Assembly (NCBI GenBank): GCA_021845945.1
Contig: JAJZRD010000105.1
Coordinates: forward strand, 1 to 12,052
DNA from: Chloroflexota bacterium
GTDB lineage: Bacteria; Chloroflexota; UBA6077
Direction of reading: 5' to 3'
Length of the DNA stretch: 12,052 nt
The position numbers and the translations under genes are program-made. The notes beneath the pieces were generated by a model. The model saw nothing but the letters and a program-made list of their open reading frames with translations, did not search any database and was not told where the DNA came from. Shown piece after piece: positions 6,385-12,052 of this stretch. Numbering within the stretch: position 1 is the stretch's first letter; each line of letters opens with the position of its first letter.

Positions 6385-7430
6385 CTAGCGGACTTTCCTC
6401 CTTGTGAGGAGGTAGACAAAGAACGGGGCACCGATTAGCGAGGTGATGATCCCCACGGGGATCTCGATCGGCGCCGCGACGGTGCGCGCCAAGGTGTCGG
6501 AAACCAGCAGCAACAGCGCCCCCACCAGGCATGAGGAGGGGATCAGGAAGCGGTGGTCGCTGCCGATGAGCATGCGGCAGATGTGAGGGGCGACCAGGCC
6601 AACGAAGCCGATGATGCCGGTGAACGCGACCGTGGCCGAGGCTGCCAGCGTGGCTGCCGTCAGGCACACCAGCCGCAGGCGGCCACGTCGACCCCCAGGT
6701 TGGTCGCCACCTCATCGCCAGCCGCGAGCGCGTTCATGTCCCAGGAGTAGCGCAACAAGACCGCCACGCAGGCCAGCACCAGCGGAACCAGCAGCCTCAC
6801 CTGCGCCCAGGTAGCCCCCGACATGCTTCCCATCAGCCATACCACCAGGTCTCGCAGCACTTCCGATGGGGCTATGTACTTCAGGGCGGAAACCCCCGCC
6901 GAAAATAGATAGCCAAGGGCTACCCCGCCGAGAACCAGCGTTTCCGGGGCCATCCCTCTCAGGCGAGCGATCGCGCAGGCGAAGGCCATGGTGAGCGCGC
7001 CGAAAACGAAGGCGTTGGCGGCTATCGTAAACGAGGATGTCACACCAAAGGTCGGGCCGACAATACTCGTTCCCAGGACGATGGCCAGGGCCGCGCCAAA
7101 GGCGGCGCCGCCGGACAGGCCGAGGGTGTAGGGGCTGACCAATGGATTGCGGAGGTTACCCTGCATCACCACCGTCTCCGCGAAAGCGTCGGAAGAGGTG
7201 CTCTGCGCCGGGAAGAGCCAGATCCAGATAGCCCCCCACACCTGGTCGATCCCCAAAGAGGCAATTCCTATGGAAACTGAAATGAAGGCCGTCGCGACCA
7301 GCAGCAGTGCCAGACCACCCACGAAGGCCGCTTTTCTTGCGACTTGCCGGCCGTATGCGTCTTGGATCTCGAGGAAGCTATCCGCCACGCACTCGCTCTT
7401 GGCCTGAAGACCCGATATGGCTGCACTCAT
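6385..7430 (-). pseudogene. FecCD/BtuC-family permease with frameshift and internal gap
   Basis: This is the membrane channel subunit of the same importer. The N-terminal part has a hydrophobic helix (FVGGLALLLVATAFISVSIG), and RNPLVSPYTLGLSGGAAFGA is the family hallmark. The frame stops at TGA 6660-6662 after [13 protein letters not shown]. The rest ([57 protein letters not shown]) lies one frame over, explained by one lost base near 6679-6684. In addition, ETVV is joined directly to MQGNLRNP, whereas the family has about 24 residues here (RLPR and the second membrane helix). So a segment is also missing near 7165. The ATG at 7430 overlaps the stop of the DUF4198 gene (ATGA), so the two were probably coupled. 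The product should be non-functional as written. Confidence 0.85.
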
Positions 7431-8203
7431 GGCGAGCTCGCACCCCTGCTCTCCGCCGTTCGGACCCGCGGCGTCTCGGGGAGGCTGACCCCAATTCCCA
7501 GGTCGGAGCCATCGTGGAGGTGTGTCAGCTCGAGGGTAAGAACGGAGGTCAGGCTGCGTTCGTCGTACTGCCCCGACGCGGCCCCCTGCCGGTCTGAGTG
7601 GCTCGTCAGGATCATCCAGCTCCCTTTGACAAGCGGGAAGCGCGCTCCACCCCGCGCGTCCGTACAGACCGCGTGGGGAGAGCCATTGCCAGGACAGAAG
7701 GCCTGCACCGGCGCCTCTGTCAGGGGTCGTCCCTTGTAAAGCACCGCGACCTCGAACTCCTCACGGCCTGGGGGCCTGGGGACGATCTCCAACTCCACGC
7801 CCAATGGATCTGGCCAGGGGCGATCCGTCTCGACGGCTATCAGGCTCTTGGCGAACTGATAGGAGTAGATGGACCTCTCGATGTCTACTCCGGGATGCTC
7901 GCTGCGCGGCCCACGAAGGTGCCGGCCATCCCGACCGATACTCCATATCTTGCCATCGTACTCGCACAGGAGGGTATACACGCCTGGCTCGGTGGGCGTG
8001 AACAGGAGGGTCGTCTGCCCATCGCCGGTACGTACGGCCAGGGGGGCCTTCGCGCCCGCGGGGTCGACCAGCCAGGCGAGAGTCCGCAGCGGATCGGGTC
8101 TCCCTTGGGCAACGAGGCCGTGGCCAAACCGGACGACAGCGCAGGACGGCTCCCCCAGTCTCGGCCGCTGCGAACTCTCGATCCAGATGTGATGTGGAGC
8201 CAT
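7427..8203 (-). CDS. DUF4198 domain-containing protein
   Basis: The product has 258 aa. The start HHIWIESSQRPRLGE, then VVRFGH, LAWLVDPAG, and TPTEPGVYTLLCEYDGKIW, follow the DUF4198 pattern: two beta-sandwich-like parts often seen next to nickel or cobalt uptake genes. The second half has VAVLYKGRPLTEAPVQAF and TDARGGARFPLVKGSWMIL, like a repeat-type carbohydrate or CnaB-like fold. The start at 8203 is supported by GGAGGTG six bases upstream. Family members often have an N-terminal signal peptide, but here the domain starts at once, so the protein is predicted cytoplasmic, which is odd. It lies 2 bases after the methyltransferase gene and overlaps the permease gene, so it belongs to the same operon. 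A role in metal uptake is inferred from family and context only. Confidence 0.75.
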   Translation of the reverse strand: MAPHHIWIESSQRPRLGEPSCAVVRFGHGLVAQGRPDPLRTLAWLVDPAGAKAPLAVRTGDGQTTLLFTPTEPGVYTLLCEYDGKIWSIGRDGRHLRGPRSEHPGVDIERSIYSYQFAKSLIAVETDRPWPDPLGVELEIVPRPPGREEFEVAVLYKGRPLTEAPVQAFCPGNGSPHAVCTDARGGARFPLVKGSWMILTSHSDRQGAASGQYDERSLTSVLTLELTHLHDGSDLGIGVSLPETPRVRTAESRGASSP

Positions 8204-8205
8204 GT

Positions 8206-8859
8206 CTACACCTCCGACGGTCTCTGCCCGCTCAGCAGGTAGGTAGTCGCTTCGCTGTCGTGAAGGATGGAAGAGGTCTCAACTCGCAGATCGGTAAACC
8301 CGACCTCCTCGAAAAGGCTGGCTACTTCAGCCGGGTCCACATCCCTGTTCAGCGGCAGCCTCTCCTCGACCTCAACGGGGTAGTGATGCCCCGTTGCCTC
8401 CCTTCGGCGGCGGGAGAAATCGGCCAGTATCCTTCCCTTCGGCTTCAGCACGCGATGCCACTCGATGAGCGCTTGTCGGGGCTCCACCAACGTCCAGAGC
8501 AGATGCCTCGCCACCACCGCGTCAAAACAGCCATCGGGAAAAGGCAGCGATTCTGCATCTCCCCGCCTGAGAGTGATCTCCTGGCCAGCCTCGCGAGCCT
8601 TCGCCTCCGCCTGAGCCAGCATGGTGGTCGACCAATCGATCCCCGTTACGTGGTGGCCCATTTCCGCCAGGATCAAAGCCACGAAGCCCGTGCCGGTGCC
8701 TACGTCCAACACGTCCAGCGGTCTGTTACCCAGCCGCTGGAGGAAGCCAACCCACCGCGCCTTTTCGCCGGGATCCCTGGTGCCGTGCGCGCCTGCGGTG
8801 TCGTACCGGTCACCCTTTGCATCCCATCGCTCTCGCATCGCCACTCGTAACTCGTTCAT
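8206..8859 (-). CDS. Class I SAM-dependent methyltransferase (217 aa)
   Basis: This is a Rossmann-fold methyltransferase. Motif I is DVLDVGTGTGF (49-59), the acidic end of strand 2 is GID (Asp 75), then LRRGDAESLPF (motif II region), FDAVVARHLLWTL and LKPKGRILADF. These resemble the UbiE/Methyltransf_11 group, but the substrate cannot be told. The ATG at 8859 follows GAGGAGAGAGA. The gene ends 2 bases before the DUF4198 start, so they are almost certainly co-transcribed. Such methyltransferases recur beside metal-chelate ABC genes and might modify a metallophore, but that is inference. Confidence 0.9.
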   Translation of the reverse strand: MNELRVAMRERWDAKGDRYDTAGAHGTRDPGEKARWVGFLQRLGNRPLDVLDVGTGTGFVALILAEMGHHVTGIDWSTTMLAQAEAKAREAGQEITLRRGDAESLPFPDGCFDAVVARHLLWTLVEPRQALIEWHRVLKPKGRILADFSRRRREATGHHYPVEVEERLPLNRDVDPAEVASLFEEVGFTDLRVETSSILHDSEATTYLLSGQRPSEV

Positions 8860-8961
8860 TCTCTCTCCTCGACAGCTACTATCATGGTTCCCGTTCCGGT
8901 TGTCGTTCTTGGGCCAGGTTCGTGGCCGTCCTCTCCAGTACGATCGAACCGTGCAAGAGAT

Positions 8962-8993
8962 CTAGGCTCTTGATACTAGGCTCTTGATACTAG
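8962..8993. repeat. 14-bp tandem duplication between the two methyltransferase genes
   Basis: CTAGGCTCTTGATA occurs twice head to tail (8962-8975 and 8976-8989), followed by CTAG, the start of a third copy. It lies in the 191-base gap between the two methyltransferase genes, in which I find no convincing promoter or terminator. Confidence 0.8.
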
Positions 8994-9050
8994 CTCGAAG
9001 CAGTGTGCTTTCCCCCATGAGGGTGATCAACTGACGTCCGATGGCGGCAC

Positions 9051-9665
9051 TCAGTCCGCTGCCACCGAGCTGGCGGGCATCCGCGCTGTGGCCAGGTAAA
9101 GCGACCGCTCGTCACGGACGCCGATCTGCTCGAAGCCGGCCTCCGCCAACAGCCGGTGCATCTCCAGCTCATCGGGGATCTCGTCATCGGCCACCGCGCC
9201 GCCGATCTCTCTGTGCAGTCTGTTGACCTGCTCGCGGCTGCTCGTGTGGCCGATGACAAGCACTCCTCCAGGCTTGAGCACCCGCGCCATCTCGGCCAGG
9301 GCGCGAGCCTTGTCGGGGAAGTGCGGAAAGGAGGCGTTGCAGATCTCCAGGTCGAAGCTGCGCTCGGGAAGCGGAATGCTAGCCGCATCTGCCTCAACGA
9401 GCTCAACGTTGGTTGGGAAGCCTTTCGCCCGCACCACCTCGAGCATCCGGGGCGAGACGTCCAGGGCCACTATCCGGCCCCTTTGCCCCACATGCTCCAG
9501 CAGCAAGGGCACGAGGACGCCCGTTCCCGTGCCGACGTCGAGGACGCTCATCCCGTCCTCTACCCCAACCCGGGCCAGCACCTCCCTGAGCCGGGCCACG
9601 GTCTCAGCACTCACCTGCGCGTCCCAGTCCGGGGCCGCACGGTCGAAGAACTCGCGATGGTCCAT
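9051..9665 (-). CDS. Class I SAM-dependent methyltransferase (204 aa)
   Basis: A second, clearly different Methyltransf_11-like enzyme. It opens FFDRAAPDWDAQ, followed by SAM motif I VLDVGTGTG (41-49), VALDVSPRMLEVVR with the ribose-binding acidic residue, EADAASIPLPERSFD, and MARVLKPGGVLVIGH. The ATG at 9665 has AGAGGTAAGGTG upstream. It lies just downstream of the truncated metal ABC ATPase, where a permease gene would be expected. Its substrate is unknown; the layout suggests co-regulation with metal uptake. The frame is intact. Confidence 0.88.
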   Translation of the reverse strand: MDHREFFDRAAPDWDAQVSAETVARLREVLARVGVEDGMSVLDVGTGTGVLVPLLLEHVGQRGRIVALDVSPRMLEVVRAKGFPTNVELVEADAASIPLPERSFDLEICNASFPHFPDKARALAEMARVLKPGGVLVIGHTSSREQVNRLHREIGGAVADDEIPDELEMHRLLAEAGFEQIGVRDERSLYLATARMPASSVAAD

Positions 9666-9730
9666 ACGTTCACCTTACCTCTGGGTGCCGTCCTCCATCT
9701 CACAACAGCGGAGCGCCTCCCTGTATTTCC

Positions 9731-10261
9731 TCAGGCGCCAGGACATCCTCTCGCCAGCCCGACGGTCGGCTCGTCCAGGGCCAGTATCTCCGGCTCCTGT
9801 GCGAGTGCCCGGGCGATGGCCACTCGCTGCTGCTGGCCTCCCGAAAGGTGGCCAATGGGCCGGTCGGCCAGATGGTCCATCCCCACCAGACGAAGCATGC
9901 TCGCCACGACCTGCCGGTCGGTAGGACCCGGACGACGCAGGAGCCCCAGCCGACCGTAGCGCCCGATCATGGCCACCTCGCGCACGCTGATCGGGAGGCG
10001 CGGGTCGACGTTGTGGGACTGGGGAACGTAGCCCACCCTTGTTCGGATCCGGCCAGCGCTTCTTCGGTTCAGACGCTCCCCCAGCACCGACACCTCGCCC
10101 TGCAGGAGCGTGGCGAGGCCGTTGATCAGAGTGAGGAGGGTCGTCTTGCCTGCCCCGTTCGGCCCGATGATGCCCACGAACTCCCCGCGCCGCACTGCCA
10201 GGGAGACGCCACGCAGCGCCACGTCCTCCCGGTAGGAGACCACCGCCTCGCGGATCTCCAC
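9731..10261 (-). pseudogene. Metal ABC transporter ATP-binding protein (ZnuC/MntB type), truncated
   Basis: This was the ATPase of the importer whose binding protein is encoded just upstream. Walker A GPNGAGKTT (33-41), Q-loop YVPQ, signature LSGGQQQR (139-146) and Walker B ILALDEPT (159-166) are all present. The frame then ends after GLARGCPGA, where the family continues for some 70 residues including the switch His. It has 176 aa, against about 250 expected. The likely start is GTG at 10261, 7 bases after the stop of the binding-protein gene; an ATG 45 bases further up (MSISCS) is an alternative. A permease gene is missing between here and the methyltransferase gene. One deletion could have removed both the ATPase end and the permease. 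The product is probably inactive. Confidence 0.85.
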
Positions 10262-10268
10262 CGCCGGG

Positions 10269-11105
10269 TCAGCGGCGCTTGCCGAGCGCCTCGAGCAGGA
10301 GATCGACATTGCGCTCCACCGCTTTCTCCCAGCTCTCGGTCCCCTCGAAGGCCCCCGGGAAGTTGGAGAGGTTGAGCTGGACCGTCCCGATCTCCTGGGC
10401 CAGGCCCTTGCCGGCGTCCGGGTCGCTCTGCAAGTTGTTGATGACGAGGGCGGCCCGGCTCCCCCGGCCCTTCTCCACAAGCTCCCGCAGCTTCTGGGGC
10501 GTCGTCTCCTCGGGGCGGCTGAAGGTGTCCACCACTTCGAAGCCCGCCCATTTCACGAAATCCACCTGCATCTGAGAGCAGAGCACCTTCACCCCCACCG
10601 CCCGGCCGGCAAGCTTGTCCCTGAGCTGCCATCCGACGGCCAGCACCCTCGCCTTGTAGGCCTCCCCTCGCTGGTGGTAGAGCTCCTTGCCAGCCGGATC
10701 GGCCCTGGAAAGAGCGGCCACCACCGGGTCGATCGCCTGGGCCTGCATCTCGGGCACCATCCAGTTCCCCTTGACCTGGACCTCGACGATGGAGAGGCCG
10801 GGGTTGTTGGCTGACTTGACCAGGTCGTCGGCAAAGCCCTCCCAGCCATGTTTCAGGAAGAGCCGGGCATCGGCGAGGGCCTTCACGTCGCCCGGCTTCG
10901 TGTCGAAGTGGCCGGGGCAGGCCGCCGGAGGGATGATGGTGACCACGTCGACCCTTTCGCCACCTACCTCTTTTGCCAGAGTGCCGAGGAGAGAGGTGGT
11001 AGTAGCTACCTTCAGTTGCGAGCTGCCGGCCGGCGCGCAACCAGAGACTAAGGCCAGTGCAAGCGCCAAGATGAGGGATACCCCGAGGGGATAGATCCGT
11101 GCCAT
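10269..11105 (-). CDS. Metal ABC transporter substrate-binding lipoprotein (ZnuA/TroA-like)
   Basis: This 278-aa extracellular lipoprotein binds a divalent metal for import. The start at 11105 is supported by AGGAGG 7 bases upstream; a longer upstream frame exists but has no such site. The signal peptide has lipobox VSGC (Cys 23). VATTTSLLGTLAKEVGG opens the cluster A-I fold. CPGHFDTKPGD (63-73, His 66) and LKHGWEGF (His 86) are likely metal-ligand regions, and DTFSRPEETTPQKL marks the second lobe. It has no His-rich loop like E. coli ZnuA. The operator palindrome at 11263-11281 lies upstream, so metal-dependent repression by the neighbouring Fur-like protein is likely. The metal is uncertain: Zn, Mn and Ni are all possible. 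The rest of its transporter is damaged or absent here. Confidence 0.9.
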   Translation of the reverse strand: MARIYPLGVSLILALALALVSGCAPAGSSQLKVATTTSLLGTLAKEVGGERVDVVTIIPPAACPGHFDTKPGDVKALADARLFLKHGWEGFADDLVKSANNPGLSIVEVQVKGNWMVPEMQAQAIDPVVAALSRADPAGKELYHQRGEAYKARVLAVGWQLRDKLAGRAVGVKVLCSQMQVDFVKWAGFEVVDTFSRPEETTPQKLRELVEKGRGSRAALVINNLQSDPDAGKGLAQEIGTVQLNLSNFPGAFEGTESWEKAVERNVDLLLEALGKRR

Positions 11106-11262
11106 CGCACAACCTCCTGCTCGCGAGCTACAACACCGCCACGCCGGACCAGCAAGACGCCGTCTTGTCTGGCGGCGAAGCTTTCGTTGCACAAGAAACC
11201 CCTTACACGGAACGGATGCCAGACAGCGACTCTGGCACCGTGTCGGGCGCGCTGGATGAATA

Positions 11263-11281
11263 GTTGCAACTAAGTTGCAAC
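11263..11281. promoter_or_regulatory. Fur-family operator upstream of the metal-binding lipoprotein gene
   Basis: GTTGCAACTAAGTTGCAAC is a perfect 9-1-9 palindrome and contains TTGCAA-N5-TTGCAA. A close copy lies before the Fur-like gene at 11825-11843. I could not assign a clear -35/-10 pair around this copy, though TTGCCA lies just upstream on the minus strand. Confidence 0.75.
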
Positions 11282-11315
11282 GAGTTGGCAAAAAAGAGAG
11301 AGCTCCCGACCGTAG

Positions 11316-11801
11316 CTACTGCGTACGGCAGCGGGCGCAGAGCCCGAAGACGGGGTAGGCTTCCAGTTCGGGCACGAAACCCAGACGGCGGTCAATGCAG
11401 CTAATCACCATGGCTGCGATGTCCTCATGCAAGTCCTGCAGATGGCCACAGCGCAGGCAGATCAGGTGGCTGTGCCGGCCCCGGGATGCCAGCTCATACT
11501 GCGCCCGGCCATCGCCACACTTCATCTCCGTCACCAGCCCCAGGGAGAGAAAGAGGTCGAGGGCCCGGTACACCGTGGTCTTGTTCAGGCGCAGCGAAGG
11601 ATACCGCGAGCGCACCGTCGCCTGCAGATGCTCGGCGCAGATGTGGCCGGACACCCGACAGATGACGTCCATGACCGCCGCCCGCTGCGCCGTCAGAGGG
11701 TAGCCATGCTCGCGGAGGGTCTTCACGAAGCGCGCCCGTTCCGCCGCCTCCTCCGGCTTGGGCGCGTCAGTATCTGCTCGCGCCGCCGTGGTTGTACACA
11801 A
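11316..11801 (-). CDS. Fur-family metalloregulator
   Basis: This is a 161-aa metal-dependent repressor. The N-terminal winged-helix DNA-binding domain has LTAQRAAVMDVI (36-47), GHICAEHL (52-59) and the recognition helix in NKTTVYRALDLF (73-84). The dimerisation domain has HSH (110-112), CLRCG (115-119) and CARC (155-158); the two CxxC pairs would form a structural zinc site. The start is TTG at 11801, because GGAGG sits 8 bases upstream and no ATG or GTG in this frame fits better. The gene has a strong promoter and an operator between promoter and start, so it should repress itself. It also likely controls the metal-binding lipoprotein gene downstream. The palindrome type resembles the nickel regulator Nur, but Zur- or PerR-like sensing cannot be excluded. 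Confidence 0.93.
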   Translation of the reverse strand: MCTTTAARADTDAPKPEEAAERARFVKTLREHGYPLTAQRAAVMDVICRVSGHICAEHLQATVRSRYPSLRLNKTTVYRALDLFLSLGLVTEMKCGDGRAQYELASRGRHSHLICLRCGHLQDLHEDIAAMVISCIDRRLGFVPELEAYPVFGLCARCRTQ

Positions 11802-11824
11802 GGCCCCAGCCTCCGGATCTTACC

Positions 11825-11843
11825 GTTGCAACTTAGTGGCAAT
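11825..11843. promoter_or_regulatory. Fur-family operator upstream of the fur-like gene
   Basis: GTTGCAACTTAGTGGCAAT matches the palindrome at 11263-11281 (on its reverse strand) at 17 of 19 positions. It lies a few bases downstream of the predicted start of transcription, a position suited to autorepression. Confidence 0.75.
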
Positions 11844-11853
11844 CATCGTAGCC

Positions 11854-11882
11854 ATTATACAGTGGATGAAGGTGCTGGTCAA
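11854..11882 (-). promoter_or_regulatory. Strong sigma70-type promoter of the fur-like gene
   Basis: On the minus strand TTGACC (11877-11882) and a perfect TATAAT (11854-11859) are 17 bases apart. Transcription would start near 11847, just before the operator, leaving a leader of about 46 bases to the TTG start. Confidence 0.85.
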
Positions 11883-11926
11883 CGGGCGGCCTTCGGTAAG
11901 ATTTAGTTGTGACCTAGTCATAAATC

Positions 11927-12052
11927 CTACGCGGCCTGCAAGTAGGGTTTGATCCCGACTCGCAGATCGTCACCGTTCTCGAAACGACGGAGCAACGCCA
12001 GTTGATACACCAACACGGCCCCCAAGACATACCGTCGGGTCGGGAGGAGTCC
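11927..12052 (-). CDS. C-terminal end of an unrecognised protein (partial)
   Basis: A minus-strand frame enters at the right edge and runs 41 codons to TAG at 11927-11929. No start is inside the window. The piece includes TRRYVLGAVLVYQLALLRRF and ends VGIKPYLQAA. Third codon positions are mostly G or C, like the real genes nearby. It has a hydrophobic helix flanked by Arg and no catalytic motif. It ends 45 bases before the -35 box of the fur-like gene. It could be a transposase tail or any other protein; I cannot tell. Confidence 0.5.
   Translation of the reverse strand, partial: GLLPTRRYVLGAVLVYQLALLRRFENGDDLRVGIKPYLQAA

Noticed and set aside
5600..6662. In-frame UGA codons in the binding-lipoprotein and permease genes as Sec/Cys recoding sites
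   Set aside because: Family homology resumes in the neighbouring frame, not after the UGA in the same frame, so these are frameshifts and not recoded stops.
9156..9959. Long plus-strand open frames opposite the methyltransferase and ATPase genes
   Set aside because: They mirror GC-rich minus-strand genes with clear SAM and ATP motifs, and their own translations show no domain and no ribosome binding site.
11290..11317. Terminator after the fur-like gene
   Set aside because: Six T follow on the minus strand, but only a 4-bp AGCT stem can be drawn before them.

Overview
The window is GC-rich bacterial DNA. It carries selB, a B12 riboswitch, AGGAGG-type ribosome binding sites, lipoprotein-type solute-binding proteins and a Se/S-carrier-like (DUF3343) gene. 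Together with the odd tRNA described below, this suggests an anaerobic clostridial lineage (Desulfotomaculum/Moorella-like Bacillota), although no rRNA or other marker confirms it.

Left part (1-1200). A minus-strand transcription unit runs off the left edge. It has a clear sigma70-type promoter, a full cobalamin riboswitch, an intrinsic terminator, and then a 59-codon gene of unknown function. To its right is a stretch without genes. After that comes a candidate plus-strand structured RNA (about 972-1180) with its own -10 element and terminator.

Selenium/recoding part (1215-4227, plus strand). A tRNA gene with the long variable arm and compact D arm of tRNA-Sec, but with a GCA (Cys) anticodon and U73, lies just upstream of an intact selB (639 aa). 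This matches the tRNA-Sec-like tRNA-Cys class named tRNA-ReC, which in published work is charged with Cys and used by SelB to recode UGA. Downstream are a badly damaged class-V aminotransferase-fold cysteine desulfurase gene and an intact DUF3343 gene. No selA, selD or normal selC is present in the window.

Metal-uptake part (4329-11801, all minus strand). In transcription order this holds: a Fur-family regulator; a Zn/Mn-type metal-binding lipoprotein; a metal ABC ATPase cut off after Walker B; two class I methyltransferases; a DUF4198 protein; and a FecB/FecC/FecE-type ABC transporter (permease, binding lipoprotein, ATPase). The operators before the regulator and before the metal-binding lipoprotein share a palindrome of the form TTGCAA-N5-TTGCAA. 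This is the pattern reported for the nickel regulator Nur, so joint metal-responsive control is likely. Three genes carry single-base frameshifts (desulfurase, binding lipoprotein, permease), and three lack internal or terminal segments (desulfurase, permease, truncated ATPase). The window is therefore either decaying or partly mis-assembled. The right edge holds the C-terminal end of an unrecognised minus-strand gene.
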